In this document: positions 7,894-18,906 of the stretch, piece after piece | Position numbering within the stretch: the first letter of the stretch is position 1 | How the letters are laid out: each line of letters opens with the position of its first letter | Assembly: GCA_029210875.1 (NCBI GenBank) | Contig: JARGFJ010000004.1 | Span: 35,745-99,744 of the forward strand | From: Gammaproteobacteria bacterium | Lineage (GTDB): Bacteria > Pseudomonadota > Gammaproteobacteria > Nitrosococcales > Methylophagaceae | Direction of reading: 5' to 3' | Length of the DNA stretch: 64,000 bases | The notes under the pieces: model-generated | Told to the model about the DNA's origin: nothing | The model's input: the letters and a program-made list of their open reading frames with translations, nothing else | The model's database searches: none | Program-made: the position numbers and the translations under genes

Positions 7894-8958
7894 TCAATAC
7901 ACCTTTTTCATTAAAAAATAGCCTATAACGGCAAATACTACTGTCGGAATTGCTGCCGTCAGCCACGGTAATACACCAAAAACCAGTCCCATATGCTGAA
8001 AGCTTTCATTAAATAAATGAAAGCCGATACCAACCAAAGCGCCAGCTAAAATACGCCCACCCAATGGTGTCGATCGCAATGGTCCAAATATAAATGGCAC
8101 GGCAAGAAAAACCATCACAGCAGAACTAATTGGCATCATAATTTTCATCCAAAATGCCATTTGATATTGTTGTACTGCTTGATGATTTGTTTTTAGGTAA
8201 TTGATGTATTTTACTAAACCCCATACAGGCAGAAATTCAGGCGGTACTACAACGATATTAATCATGCCCGGATTTAACTGTGATTTCCAACGTGCATATT
8301 CAACGGCTCTGACGCTTACCCCGTCTTCATCTATCGTACTCTGAACGACATTAGATAAGGTCCAACTTTCATCCTCATACACAGCTTCTACCGCTTTGGT
8401 AACAATACGCAGTCGATTTTCAGGATCGAACTCATAGATTGATATGCCTGAAAAACGGCCATCTGGCAATATTTGTGCAATATGATTGAAATGCAAGCCA
8501 TCTCGCGTCCAAAAGCCATTTTCTGATCGCGATCCTACTGTTCCGGTTTGAGCTAAAGATTGCAACTCTCTTGCATATTGCTCAGCCGGAGGCCTGATAA
8601 TTTCACCAACAAACACCGCTATAAACATTAAAAAGACAGCAACAATCATCACTGCTTTATTTATTTGCTGAATTGAAATACCCGCTGCCCGCATTACAAC
8701 AAGTTCACTCTGGCTGGCTAAATTTCCTAAACCCAACACACTTCCAAGTAATGCCGCGATAGGCAGTAATTCATAAATGCGTTTAGGCATAGACAGCGCT
8801 ATAAATTCAAAGATATCTGCTAACTGATACGTCCCTCGCCCTAAATCATCCAGTTCAGTGACTAAATCCATAAAGGTGTATAAACCCAACAGGATGAGCA
8901 ATACTAACATCGTACTGCTTAAAATGGTTTTGGCTATATAGCGTTGTAAAATGGTCAC
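7894..8958 (-). CDS. lptG: LPS export permease LptG
   Basis: LptG pairs with LptF as the membrane part of the LptB2FGC transporter that pulls LPS out of the inner membrane. The protein has one N-terminal pair of membrane segments, a large periplasmic beta-jellyroll (about residues 120-260) and a C-terminal membrane bundle. The conserved SELVVMRAAGIS coupling helix that contacts the LptB ATPase is present. The track starts 12 codons upstream, but a GTG at 8956-8958 overlaps the lptF stop (GTGA) and begins VTILQRYIAKT, matching the family start, so I prefer it (354 residues). Confidence 0.93.
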   Translation of the reverse strand: MTILQRYIAKTILSSTMLVLLILLGLYTFMDLVTELDDLGRGTYQLADIFEFIALSMPKRIYELLPIAALLGSVLGLGNLASQSELVVMRAAGISIQQINKAVMIVAVFLMFIAVFVGEIIRPPAEQYARELQSLAQTGTVGSRSENGFWTRDGLHFNHIAQILPDGRFSGISIYEFDPENRLRIVTKAVEAVYEDESWTLSNVVQSTIDEDGVSVRAVEYARWKSQLNPGMINIVVVPPEFLPVWGLVKYINYLKTNHQAVQQYQMAFWMKIMMPISSAVMVFLAVPFIFGPLRSTPLGGRILAGALVGIGFHLFNESFQHMGLVFGVLPWLTAAIPTVVFAVIGYFLMKKVY

Positions 8959-10091
8959 TGAATTTGGCCTTTCGCATGCTGATATTGCAGCCATAAATGA
9001 CGAAGTTTATGGCGATTAAATAATACAATCACAATTATCATCATTAATAAATGCACCCAAACCGCACCAAATAATGGTGCGATCACGCCTTTAGATACCC
9101 ATGCTCGCGTTACCCCTAGCAAATTACTGTAAATAATATAAACCAATATCGCAGAAAAGAAGCCAGCATAACGACCTTTACGTGGCCCAGCGTTAGCCAG
9201 TTTAATCGCTAAAAGGCACAAAATAATCGTCATCACTATTGCAGATACCCGCCATTGAATTTCAGCAATATCTACTGGCCCACCACGATGCCATAACTCA
9301 GAAGTAGGAAGTGCTTTATGGCGTTCTCTTACCTGTTGCTCTTCGCCTTTTTCTACCAGCAAACTGTGACTGGCAAATTGCGCAATAATAAAATCTTGAT
9401 CACCCGCCTCACCTTGATAACGAAAGCCATTTTCTAAAATAAGATATTTATTGCCATTTTCTGAATCGATCTCAAAATGTCCGCTTTCAGCACGAAATAC
9501 CATTGGCTTATCATTGCGATGAATTTCGATAAACACATTTTCCATACCTTGTTTATCTTCGGTTAATCCTTGTGAATAAAACGTCCAGTCTCCATTGCGA
9601 CTTTCTTTAAAATTACCTGCAACCAAGCCACTTGTATCAGCTGCAATTTTTGCATTCTGTTCTAACTTATAGCCATCAGTTGTAACCAAAGGCACAATGA
9701 ATAAGGAAAGCAGACCGACACAAACAGCAATAATCGATGAAAAAATCAGTACATTGTTAACAATCTGTCTCTCAGGAATGCCACAAGCCGCCATTACTGT
9801 AAGTTCACTATCAGAACTCATCCGGCCCATTGCTAACATCACAGCTAATAACGCGCCTATCGGTAAAATCATATGTAAGGCACTCAGTGAACTATAACCA
9901 AGCAAGGTAAAAATTATATCGCCCGGTAAATTACCCACTGCTGCTTGTGCGAGGTATCGTGCAAATCGGGTTGCAATGAAGATTAACCACAGTACACTTG
10001 TCACAGCTATCAAGCTTAAAAAAAACTCACGCAATAGATATCGATCGATAACTGAAAAATATGAGCGAAAAAGTTGTCGAATTGTGGGCAT
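8955..10091 (-). CDS. lptF: LPS export permease LptF
   Basis: The 378-residue partner of LptG in LPS export. Predicted segments: two N-terminal membrane helices (IDRYLLREFFLSLIAVTSVLWLIFI), a second hydrophobic pair around the SELTVMAACGI coupling helix, a periplasmic jellyroll (about residues 145-275) and three C-terminal helices. Its stop overlaps the lptG start. It is transcribed divergently from pepA over about 100 bases, the arrangement seen in many gammaproteobacteria. Confidence 0.94.
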   Translation of the reverse strand: MPTIRQLFRSYFSVIDRYLLREFFLSLIAVTSVLWLIFIATRFARYLAQAAVGNLPGDIIFTLLGYSSLSALHMILPIGALLAVMLAMGRMSSDSELTVMAACGIPERQIVNNVLIFSSIIAVCVGLLSLFIVPLVTTDGYKLEQNAKIAADTSGLVAGNFKESRNGDWTFYSQGLTEDKQGMENVFIEIHRNDKPMVFRAESGHFEIDSENGNKYLILENGFRYQGEAGDQDFIIAQFASHSLLVEKGEEQQVRERHKALPTSELWHRGGPVDIAEIQWRVSAIVMTIILCLLAIKLANAGPRKGRYAGFFSAILVYIIYSNLLGVTRAWVSKGVIAPLFGAVWVHLLMMIIVIVLFNRHKLRHLWLQYQHAKGQIQ

Positions 10092-10195
10092 TATTAAGTG
10101 GTCTTGGTTAAAATAGATTTATTTATGAATATCATAAAAAAACATGCAGTCTAAATGATCCCTAGCCTAATTGCATAAATTCACAGGAGATACAA

Positions 10196-11680
10196 ATGCA
10201 GTATTTTGTCACATCAAACGCACCAACGACACATAAAACAGAGTGCGTTGTGGTCGCAGTGTTTGACCAAGGTGAGCTCAGCGCGAGTGCATCAGTTCTA
10301 AATCAACATGCTAACGGCTATATTCAAACCATCATTGACCGTGGTGATATTACAGGTAAAGCTGGACAAACCTTACTGTTACAAGATGTTGCAAATATCA
10401 CCAGTCCGCGCATATTATTAGTTGGCTGTGGCAAAAAAGAGGCTACCAGCGAAAATGACTTTATTTCTGCCATTACGGCCTCAGCCAAATTGCTTAATGA
10501 TTTGGGCGCAACCGAAGCAACGACCTGCTTAGCTGAAATAGAAGTCAAACAACGCTCTGTTGAATGGAAATCGCGTCAAATTGTAATCAGTACAGAAACA
10601 GCACTTTACCTATATTCAGCAACCAAAGACGTCAAACCTACTAAACAGCCTTTGCAAAAACTCGGCTTTTTTGCCAATGATAATGCTGCACAACTAGAAC
10701 TGGCAATTGCGCGTGGACAAGCTATCGCCAATGGCATGAACTTAGCTCGTGAGCTGGGCAATCTTCCTGGCAATATTTGCACACCTACGTACTTAGCAAA
10801 CCAAGCGATAGAAATCGGTCAACGTTTTGAAACAGTTACAACACGTGTCATTGATGAATCCGAAATGGCAGAATTGGGTATGGGTTCATTCCTGTCTGTT
10901 TCACGCGGTAGTCGTGAGCCAGCAAAATTAATTACACTCAATTATAACGGTGCAGGTGACGAACGTCCTGTTGTACTGGTAGGTAAAGGCTTAACCTTTG
11001 ATGCCGGCGGCATTTCACTTAAGCCGTCACAAGGTATGGATGAAATGAAATACGACATGTGTGGCTCTGCCAGTGTGTTTGGAACAATCAGTGCCATTGC
11101 AGAACTTAATTTACCAATCAATGTAGTTGGTGTTGTCCCAAGCTCAGAAAACTTACCTGATGGCGATGCCAATAAACCCGGTGATGTTGTTACCAGCATG
11201 GCTGGAAAAACCATCGAAATTCTTAATACAGATGCCGAAGGTCGCTTATTGCTATGTGATGCCCTCACCTATAGCGAACGTCTTAATCCGGAAATAGTTA
11301 TTGATATTGCAACCTTAACCGGGGCCATTATTGTCGCGTTAGGTAATCATGCAACAGGCTTGATGGCAAACAATCAAGATTTAGCAGATGACCTATTAAA
11401 AGCCGGTAATGATAGTTTTGATCGTACGTGGCAATTACCCTTGTGGGATGACTATCAACAACAACTGGACAGTAACTTTGCAGACATTGCCAATGTCGGT
11501 GGCAAAGAAGCTGGTAGTGTTACTGCAGCCTGTTTCCTATCTCGTTTTACAGAAAAATTTACCTGGGCACATTTAGATATTGCCGGTACAGCCTGGGTCA
11601 GTGGCAAAGCAAAAGGCGCCACTGGTCGACCTGTACCGTTGTTAGTGCAATATCTACTTAACCGTATCGAAAGCAAATAA
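10196..11680 (+). CDS. pepA: leucyl aminopeptidase (family M17)
   Basis: A cytosolic hexameric two-metal aminopeptidase that removes N-terminal residues from peptides; in E. coli PepA also binds DNA. The 494-residue length is typical. The C-terminal catalytic domain shows VGKGLTFDAGGISLKP, DMCGSASV and the signature NTDAEGRLLL, which hold the metal ligands. AGGAGA lies 7 bases before the ATG. It is followed by holC after 11 bases, a common gammaproteobacterial pairing. Confidence 0.97.
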   Translation: MQYFVTSNAPTTHKTECVVVAVFDQGELSASASVLNQHANGYIQTIIDRGDITGKAGQTLLLQDVANITSPRILLVGCGKKEATSENDFISAITASAKLLNDLGATEATTCLAEIEVKQRSVEWKSRQIVISTETALYLYSATKDVKPTKQPLQKLGFFANDNAAQLELAIARGQAIANGMNLARELGNLPGNICTPTYLANQAIEIGQRFETVTTRVIDESEMAELGMGSFLSVSRGSREPAKLITLNYNGAGDERPVVLVGKGLTFDAGGISLKPSQGMDEMKYDMCGSASVFGTISAIAELNLPINVVGVVPSSENLPDGDANKPGDVVTSMAGKTIEILNTDAEGRLLLCDALTYSERLNPEIVIDIATLTGAIIVALGNHATGLMANNQDLADDLLKAGNDSFDRTWQLPLWDDYQQQLDSNFADIANVGGKEAGSVTAACFLSRFTEKFTWAHLDIAGTAWVSGKAKGATGRPVPLLVQYLLNRIESK

Positions 11681-11691
11681 CATTTTCAGCA

Positions 11692-12117
11692 ATGACTAAA
11701 ATCGACTTTTATATTTTAAAAGGTCAACACGCTCACGATCGGCAGGTGTTTGCCTGCCGATTGGCTGAAAAAGCCTACAAATTAGGTCATCAAATTTATA
11801 TTCATGCCCGTGATGCAGAGCAATGTGAACAACTCAATCAGGCATTATGGTCATTTCGTTCTGACAGTTTTGTACCTCACCAATTAGACGATGGCCAAGC
11901 AAATGAACAGTGTCCGATATTGATTGGTCATAGTGCATCGCCCCCGCGCTTGATGGATTTATTAATTAATTTAAATACGGAACAACCGCTATTTTTCAGC
12001 CAGTTTGAACGAGTAGCAGAGATCATAGATGATAATGAACACATTAAAGTTGCTGGCCGTCAAAGATTTCAATTCTATAAACAGCGTGGTTACCACATCG
12101 ATACCCATCACATTTAA
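11692..12117 (+). CDS. holC: DNA polymerase III chi subunit HolC
   Basis: Chi links the clamp loader (through psi) to single-stranded DNA-binding protein. The 141-residue protein has family features such as the start KIDFYILKG, the CRLAEKAYKLGHQIYIHARD region and WSFRSDSFVPHQL. Position directly between pepA and valS (interrupted here only by a convergent gene) supports the call. Its stop overlaps the 3' end of the convergent GGDEF/EAL gene by four bases. Confidence 0.92.
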   Translation: MTKIDFYILKGQHAHDRQVFACRLAEKAYKLGHQIYIHARDAEQCEQLNQALWSFRSDSFVPHQLDDGQANEQCPILIGHSASPPRLMDLLINLNTEQPLFFSQFERVAEIIDDNEHIKVAGRQRFQFYKQRGYHIDTHHI

Positions 12118-15100
12118 TTACCTGATAATAATAATGTCAGCTCATCAGCTGCAACGGGCTTACTGAAATAGTAGCCTTGGGCATAGTGGCATCCCATGAG
12201 TGTTAATAACTCTTGTTGGGATTGATATTCAACACCTTCAGCAACCACATTCAACTTCAAGTTGTTCGCTAACGCAATGATCGATTTAACAATAGCGTGA
12301 TCAGCGTTGTCTTTATACAACTCACTCACAAACGATCGATCAATCTTCAATACATCAACCGGAAATCGTTTCAAGTAACTCAAGCTGGAATAGCCTGTGC
12401 CAAAATCATCAATACTCAAAGAAACGCCTAATTTTTTAAGTTTTTTCATAATGGTGATGGCTGTTTCCACATCGGTCATAAGCACACTTTCAGTAATTTC
12501 AAACTCTATTTTTTCTGGCTGAACAGCACAATTATTTATTAATGTTTGTATGTTATTAACAAACTGTTTTTGTTGAAATTGTCGTGCCGACAAATTGATT
12601 GCCATGCTCTCCAATTGAGGAAAGTCAGTCAGCCATTGTTTCATCTGCTGACATGCTGTAGTGACAACCCATTCGCCAATAGGAATGATTAAACCGGTCT
12701 CTTCCGCCAACGTAATAAACTCAATCGGAGCCACCAAACCAAGCTCAGGGTGCTGCCAGCGAATCAATGCCTCCACACCCGTTATTTTGTTAGTCTGCAG
12801 ATTTATTTTAGGTTGGTAATACAACAAAAATTGCTGTTGGGTAATGGCTAATCGTAACGCTTTTTCCATGCTCATCCGACGCATTACTTTTTCATTAATT
12901 TCACGCGTGTAAAACTGGATGGTATTCCGACCCGATTCTTTCGCTATATACATAGCCGAATCAGCATGTTGAATCAGGTCATCACCCGAAACAGAATCAT
13001 CGGGGCAGATACTGATACCGATACTAGCTGTAATCGTTAATTCATGCTCGGCAATCAAACACGGCTTAATGAGCTTGGACAACAACTTGTCCGCAATATG
13101 ATTCACATCTGCCAAACTATCGATTTCTGGCAGGATCACGACAAACTCATCGCCACCAAACCGCGCGACTGTATCATCAACGCGCAATGCTGAAAGTAAA
13201 CGAGTTGCGACTATTTGTAACAGTTCATCGCCGATTTGATGTCCCAGCGAATCATTAATAATCTTGAATTGATCCAGATCGATAAATAAAACTGCCATTT
13301 TAGTTTGATGACGCTGAGACTGAGCTATCGCCTGATTGAGTCGATCACTTAACAAATTACGATTTGGCAGATCGGTCAATTCATCATGGGTTGCCATAAA
13401 AGCAATTCTTTCTTGATCAGCTTTGCGTTCGCTAATATCTTCGATTACGGCAATGTAGTGAGTGATTGTTCCTTGTGCATCAACAAGCGGGGTAATGGTC
13501 TGAAAGATATAAACCAAACTACCATCTTTGCGGCGATTAACAAGCTCACCTTGCCACACATTGCCACTGCTGATCGTTTGCCAGATATTTTTAGCATACC
13601 CTTGCGGTTGCTCAGATGATTTTAACAGACGCGGTGTTTGACCAATGACCTCATCCAGACAATACATGCTGTAGCGTTCAAATGCATGATTAACCCATTC
13701 AATCGCTCCATCCGCATTAGTAATCATAATAGCATTCGCTGTTTTTTCAACCGCAGCCTGATGCAAGCGCATCATGTGTTGATCTTCAGCCAGTTGGCAG
13801 ATCAAACGCAAGTTAGCCGAGAAACTCGACAACATGCTCTGGTAATCACGATCAAAGCGTTTAACCGTCACTGTTTGCACACCGATGACGCCCTGCATCT
13901 CGTTACCAAAACAGAAAGGTAAAAACACATTGTCGAGTAAGCAATCATAGTTCAGGCGTTGCTGCCAGGTCGAAGACAGATCGGAATCGACTGTAACGCG
14001 AATCAGCTCTGCCTGATCAATACATCTCATCACCGGGCTATCTGATTCATGCAACCCTGACCATATTCCTCGTTCATCAAACAAAAAATCATCGCCTTCC
14101 CCTGCTGAAAACAAGCGAACATCTTTAGCTTGACATAACTTAATCCAGAACAAATCTACATCTAAAATGTGCACCATTTCATTGCAAATAAAATCCAGTA
14201 CAACATCAACCGAACACGCTGAGGCCAGCACCATTTGTTCTGCTGTACGTAAGGTGTCATTAATAGTGCGTCGTAACCGAATTAGATGAATATTTTCAAC
14301 CGTACCAACGATTAACGCACTGGAGTTACTATCTGCATCCCTATTTCTTTGCAGCGACATGTCGACCCAAACATAACGTTTATCCTCGGTCATCATGCGT
14401 AACTCGCCTTGCCATGAATTGATAGAGTCAGTAATCAACGATTCCAATGTCTTTTGTACTACAACTCTATCCACAGGATGAACAAAATCCACTACAGACT
14501 TATTGAGTGAAGATCGATACTCATAACCAGTCAAGCTCTTCCATACCGAGCTTAAAAAGCGCCATTTGCCTTGTGCATCAATTTGAACGATAACTTCACG
14601 CACATTATTAATGACTCGGCGATAGCGGCGCTCTGACTTAATAATTTGCTGCGACTCTTCGGTTAAATCTTTATGCATCCGATCAATTGCACGGCTTAAT
14701 TCCTCTAACTCATCATGTGTAGACAATAATTGGGTTTGTGGCGATGTTTTACCTTGTGCATAATCACGCAAGCGATGTGTCAACATAATTAAAGGATTAA
14801 CCAATAACTTTCGTGCTGCCACATTGATCATTACGGCTAGTAAAAATATGGTGAAGATCATAATCAAACCTATATGCACCGTTTTGTTGATCAGGGGTGC
14901 AAGCACTTCATCAGTGGGTACCAACCGCAAATAATGCCAGCCCATCGGCTCTATCGAAATCGCCACAACCTGATAGGATCGTCCTTGGATAAAAATGGCA
15001 TTCTGTAATTGAGCGCGTGCTGATACGGGTTGTTGCAAAACCTGAATTAATGCCGTTTCATTTGGATCAAGTTCAAATGTCTCAGGGTTTTGTTCCAATT

Positions 15101-15923
15101 CTTGCTGCCACGGTCCAGCCAGAATAAAGCCGCCACGACTATCGACAATAATATGCTGCTCGCCTTTGTACTCATCAGCTTGCGAATACAATAAGGAGAA
15201 TAGATCTTTTAGCTGGATATCATGACCTAATGTCGCTCGCCATTGCCCATCAATGTCTAATGGATAGACAGCACTGACCATCCAGGTTTTTGAGACATCA
15301 TCAAACAAGGCGGGAGTCCACTTAACGACTCTATCTGGATTCTGTTCTGGAGATGCTAATGTCATCCATGGCGTTGTTGTGTAATCGGTATCAGGCATCA
15401 TCAAATACACAAAGTCAGGATAACTTAGATCAAAAATGAGTTCACTACGGTCATGTCTCAACATCCAGACATTATCAGCAACACCATTTAACGGCAATGC
15501 CGATCCATATTTAGTAAAGACATCCAGAGCTGTACCATAAAACGACTTATCGCTGTCAGTTGGCTCATCGTCGATGGGTAAAAACAAACCTGCCTGTGAG
15601 CTACCATCATAAATCTCACGACGATTACGCCAGATACCATCATCAGAACGCATCATGGTGCGATTAAAATTATCAATGGCATAAGGCCGAGCCTGACTCA
15701 ACTCACGGCTCAATAAACGTGCCAGTGATTGCAGACTACTATGGGTAGCGATTAAATTAGTTCGGTGAATATCAACCAAAAGCTGTGTTTGGTTTTTGAT
15801 TTCAGCCATTTCAGTTCTAAGTAAGGATTTTTGTGAACTGTAATAAAAAAACAATAATGCCGGAATTAACACCGACAAGACACACACCATCACCATTAAA
15901 CTTAATTTGCGAGACAGATTCAT
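12114..15923 (-). CDS. membrane-bound diguanylate cyclase / c-di-GMP phosphodiesterase with Cache, HAMP, PAS and GAF domains
   Basis: A 1269-residue sensor predicted to make and/or break cyclic di-GMP. Order: membrane helix (about 10-30), extracytoplasmic Cache-type sensor (to about 340), second helix (about 350-370), HAMP (to 430), PAS (about 435-555), GAF (about 575-720), PAS (about 725-845), GGDEF (about 850-1010) and EAL (about 1020-1265). The cyclase motif GGDEF is intact and preceded at five residues by RVDD, a product-inhibition I-site. The EALIRW, DDFGTGYSS and VAEGVE motifs of active phosphodiesterases are also intact. It stands alone between holC and valS, convergent to holC. Confidence 0.92.
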   Translation of the reverse strand: MNLSRKLSLMVMVCVLSVLIPALLFFYYSSQKSLLRTEMAEIKNQTQLLVDIHRTNLIATHSSLQSLARLLSRELSQARPYAIDNFNRTMMRSDDGIWRNRREIYDGSSQAGLFLPIDDEPTDSDKSFYGTALDVFTKYGSALPLNGVADNVWMLRHDRSELIFDLSYPDFVYLMMPDTDYTTTPWMTLASPEQNPDRVVKWTPALFDDVSKTWMVSAVYPLDIDGQWRATLGHDIQLKDLFSLLYSQADEYKGEQHIIVDSRGGFILAGPWQQELEQNPETFELDPNETALIQVLQQPVSARAQLQNAIFIQGRSYQVVAISIEPMGWHYLRLVPTDEVLAPLINKTVHIGLIMIFTIFLLAVMINVAARKLLVNPLIMLTHRLRDYAQGKTSPQTQLLSTHDELEELSRAIDRMHKDLTEESQQIIKSERRYRRVINNVREVIVQIDAQGKWRFLSSVWKSLTGYEYRSSLNKSVVDFVHPVDRVVVQKTLESLITDSINSWQGELRMMTEDKRYVWVDMSLQRNRDADSNSSALIVGTVENIHLIRLRRTINDTLRTAEQMVLASACSVDVVLDFICNEMVHILDVDLFWIKLCQAKDVRLFSAGEGDDFLFDERGIWSGLHESDSPVMRCIDQAELIRVTVDSDLSSTWQQRLNYDCLLDNVFLPFCFGNEMQGVIGVQTVTVKRFDRDYQSMLSSFSANLRLICQLAEDQHMMRLHQAAVEKTANAIMITNADGAIEWVNHAFERYSMYCLDEVIGQTPRLLKSSEQPQGYAKNIWQTISSGNVWQGELVNRRKDGSLVYIFQTITPLVDAQGTITHYIAVIEDISERKADQERIAFMATHDELTDLPNRNLLSDRLNQAIAQSQRHQTKMAVLFIDLDQFKIINDSLGHQIGDELLQIVATRLLSALRVDDTVARFGGDEFVVILPEIDSLADVNHIADKLLSKLIKPCLIAEHELTITASIGISICPDDSVSGDDLIQHADSAMYIAKESGRNTIQFYTREINEKVMRRMSMEKALRLAITQQQFLLYYQPKINLQTNKITGVEALIRWQHPELGLVAPIEFITLAEETGLIIPIGEWVVTTACQQMKQWLTDFPQLESMAINLSARQFQQKQFVNNIQTLINNCAVQPEKIEFEITESVLMTDVETAITIMKKLKKLGVSLSIDDFGTGYSSLSYLKRFPVDVLKIDRSFVSELYKDNADHAIVKSIIALANNLKLNVVAEGVEYQSQQELLTLMGCHYAQGYYFSKPVAADELTLLLSGN

Positions 15924-16035
15924 TTGTTCACCCTATCCTGGACGACTCCATTGGTATCTCTATCCTCACTGACATAGTCAACAATTAAAGATGTATAATG
16001 CGCGTCTTTATCTTCATATTCAACCGACAATTATT

Positions 16036-18789
16036 ATGGAAAAAACCTACACTCCTGACGCAATCGAACAACGCTGGTACCAAATATGGGAACAAAACGG
16101 CGAATTCACACCTTCTGGTCAAGGTATGCCTTACGCCATTATGTTGCCCCCGCCCAATGTCACTGGTAGCTTGCACATGGGTCATGGCTTTAATAATACG
16201 ATCATGGATACCCTCAGCCGTTACCATCGAATGAAAGGTGATAACACCTTATGGCAGCCAGGCACTGATCATGCCGGTATTGCAACTCAAATGGTGGTTG
16301 AACGCCAATTGAATGCCGAAGGTAAAACCCGTCATGATCTCGGTCGCGATAAATTCATTGATCGCATCTGGGATTGGAAGCAAGAATCGGGTGACAACAT
16401 TACCCGCCAATTACGTCGTCTTGGCTCTTCTTTAGATTGGTCGCGTGATCGTTTCACCATGGACCAAGACTTATCTGAAGCGGTCAAACATGTGTTTGTA
16501 CAATTGCATAGAGAAGGTCTGATTTATCGTGGCAAACGCTTGGTCAATTGGGATCCTGTCTTACATACTGCCGTGTCAGATCTCGAAGTACTATCTGAAG
16601 AAGAATCAGGTCATTTGTGGCATTTTCGTTATCCATTAACCGATGGTTCAGGTCATTTGATTGTTGCCACAACACGTCCTGAAACCATGTTAGGTGATAC
16701 AGCTGTTGCTGTTCATCCTGGGGATGAGCGTTATCAACATCTGGTTGGTAAAACTATTACCTTGCCACTTGTTGGTCGTGAAATTCCTATTATTGCCGAT
16801 GACTATGTTGATCCTGAATTTGGTACCGGCTGCGTTAAAATTACGCCTGCACATGACTTTAATGATGCCGAAATGGGCCAACGTCATAATCTCGAACAAA
16901 TCAATGTTCTTACCATTGATGCCGCCATCAATGACAATGCACCCGAAAAGTACCGTGGTTTAGATCGTTATGAAGCACGTGATGTTATTGTCCATGATCT
17001 GAAAGAGCTTGGCTTATTAGAAGGTATTAAAGATCACACCTTGATGGTACCTCGTGGTGATCGTTCTGGTGCTGTTATTGAACCCTTCTTAACTGATCAG
17101 TGGTATGTCAAAGCCGATGTGTTGGCTGAACCCGCTGTTAAAGCCGTGCAAGAAGGTAAAGTTAAATTTGTACCGGGCAACTGGGATAAAACCTTTTATA
17201 ACTGGATGGATGGCATTCAAGATTGGTGTATTTCACGCCAAATCTGGTGGGGACACCGTATTCCAGCGTGGTATGACCAGGATGGTAATGTCTATGTTGC
17301 CCATGATGAAAAACAAGTTCGCACACAACATAATCTCGCGGATGATGTTGTTCTGACTCAAGATGAAGATGTATTAGATACCTGGTTTTCATCGGCACTT
17401 TGGCCCTTCTCAACATTAGGTTGGCCTCAAAATACTGATGCTTTAAACACATGGTATCCAACTAGCGTCTTGGTCACTGGTTTTGACATCATCTTCTTCT
17501 GGGTTGCCAGAATGATGATGATGGGCATCCATTTTATGGGCGATGTGCCATTTAAAGAAGTTTATATTCACGGTCTGGTGCGTGATTCACATGGTCATAA
17601 AATGTCTAAATCAAAAGGTAATGTGCTAGATCCTATTGATATTATCGATGGTATTGATTTAGAAACATTAGTTGCCAAACGCACCTCTGGCATGATGCAA
17701 CCACAGCTTGCCGCCAAAATCGAAAGAGCCACTCGTAACGAATTCCCGCAAGGCATCGAAGCACATGGTACTGATGCCCTGCGTTTTACCTTTGCATCAT
17801 TGGCTTCAACCGGTCGTGATATCAACTTTGATATGAACCGTATTGGTGGCTATCGTAATTTCTGTAATAAATTATGGAATGCCGCCCGTTATGTGTTGAT
17901 GAATACCGAAGGCCAAGATACTGGTATTGATAACACCAATGTTGAGTTAAGTTTGGCTGATCGTTGGATTATGTCAAAATTACAATCAACTGAACAAGCG
18001 GTGACTGCCGCCATTGAAAGCTATCGTTTTGATCATGCCGCCCAGGAAATTTATGAGTTCATCTGGAACAACTATTGTGACTGGTATTTAGAACTGTCAA
18101 AACCAGTATTAAATAACGACAATGCGAGCGAACAAGCCAAGCGTGGTACCCGCCGTACCTTGGTGCGTGTATTAGAAACGGTATTACGTTTAACGCATCC
18201 CTTTATGCCGTTTATCACTGAAGAAATTTGGCAAACTATCGCACCACTTGCGGGTAAATCAGGTTCGTCAATTATGAGCCAGCCTTATCCTGTTGCCGAT
18301 TCAACGAAAATCGATGAAACTGCCGTTGCCGATATGGAATGGCTAATGGAATTTATTACAGGCATTCGTTCAATTCGCTCACAAATGAACATTCCACCCA
18401 AAAAGCAACTGCCTGTTTTATTAAATAACAGTAGTGATATCGACCAGCAACGTTTACATTCAAATCGTGACTTTTTAAGTCGTCTGGCTAATCTGGAACA
18501 TATTGTCTTGTTAGAAGGGGATGCTCCGGCTTCCGCTACCGCTCTTGTTGGCAAAATGGAGATTCTGATCCCATTAGAAGGTTTAATTGATAAACAAGCT
18601 GAATTGGATCGTCTTGATAAAGAAATTACAAAACTTGATAAAGTGATCAAGCAATCAGCAGGCAAATTGAGCAATGAAAATTACGTTGCCAAAGCGCCAG
18701 CTGATGTTGTTCAAAAACAACGTGACAAGTTAGCTGAAATGGAACAGTCATTGTCACAACTGCAACAGCAACGTAATTCATTAGCTTAA
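16036..18789 (+). CDS. valS: valyl-tRNA synthetase
   Basis: Class I synthetase charging tRNA-Val, with an editing domain for misactivated threonine. The HIGH-type motif appears as [13 protein letters not shown], the KMSKS loop as [13 protein letters not shown], and a C-terminal coiled-coil arm ([17 protein letters not shown]) closes the protein. The ORF track begins 15 codons upstream; the start [15 protein letters not shown] aligns with E. coli ValS, so I take the ATG at 16036 (917 residues). The ribosome site is weak. A strong terminator with a tandem repeat follows. Confidence 0.97.
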   Translation: MEKTYTPDAIEQRWYQIWEQNGEFTPSGQGMPYAIMLPPPNVTGSLHMGHGFNNTIMDTLSRYHRMKGDNTLWQPGTDHAGIATQMVVERQLNAEGKTRHDLGRDKFIDRIWDWKQESGDNITRQLRRLGSSLDWSRDRFTMDQDLSEAVKHVFVQLHREGLIYRGKRLVNWDPVLHTAVSDLEVLSEEESGHLWHFRYPLTDGSGHLIVATTRPETMLGDTAVAVHPGDERYQHLVGKTITLPLVGREIPIIADDYVDPEFGTGCVKITPAHDFNDAEMGQRHNLEQINVLTIDAAINDNAPEKYRGLDRYEARDVIVHDLKELGLLEGIKDHTLMVPRGDRSGAVIEPFLTDQWYVKADVLAEPAVKAVQEGKVKFVPGNWDKTFYNWMDGIQDWCISRQIWWGHRIPAWYDQDGNVYVAHDEKQVRTQHNLADDVVLTQDEDVLDTWFSSALWPFSTLGWPQNTDALNTWYPTSVLVTGFDIIFFWVARMMMMGIHFMGDVPFKEVYIHGLVRDSHGHKMSKSKGNVLDPIDIIDGIDLETLVAKRTSGMMQPQLAAKIERATRNEFPQGIEAHGTDALRFTFASLASTGRDINFDMNRIGGYRNFCNKLWNAARYVLMNTEGQDTGIDNTNVELSLADRWIMSKLQSTEQAVTAAIESYRFDHAAQEIYEFIWNNYCDWYLELSKPVLNNDNASEQAKRGTRRTLVRVLETVLRLTHPFMPFITEEIWQTIAPLAGKSGSSIMSQPYPVADSTKIDETAVADMEWLMEFITGIRSIRSQMNIPPKKQLPVLLNNSSDIDQQRLHSNRDFLSRLANLEHIVLLEGDAPASATALVGKMEILIPLEGLIDKQAELDRLDKEITKLDKVIKQSAGKLSNENYVAKAPADVVQKQRDKLAEMEQSLSQLQQQRNSLA

Positions 18790-18799
18790 ACACTTAAAT

Positions 18800-18837
18800 T
18801 CAGGTTCTATCGATCAAATCAGGTTCTATCGATCAAA
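18800..18837 (+). repeat. 19-bp perfect tandem duplication
   Basis: TCAGGTTCTATCGATCAAA occurs twice head to tail in the valS 3' untranslated region, immediately before the terminator stem; the two copies are identical. Confidence 0.9.
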
Positions 18838-18877
18838 AAGGGTCGGATTAATTGAAGCTTAATCCGACCCTTTTTTT
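18835..18877. terminator. bidirectional terminator between valS and the hemerythrin gene
   Basis: A long stem (AAAAAGGGTCGGATTAA / TTAATCCGACCCTTTTT) with a 7-base loop and seven T residues on the plus strand; the complementary A-run gives a T-run on the minus strand, so it can end both convergent transcripts. Confidence 0.92.
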
Positions 18878-18906
18878 ACCGTTAGTAACTTAACTGGTAG
18901 TGCTGC

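Noticed and set aside
11455-11676. Antisense ORFs in pepA, valS, TonB receptor and others
   Set aside because: They lie wholly within well-supported genes on the other strand or frame and lack protein-like features.
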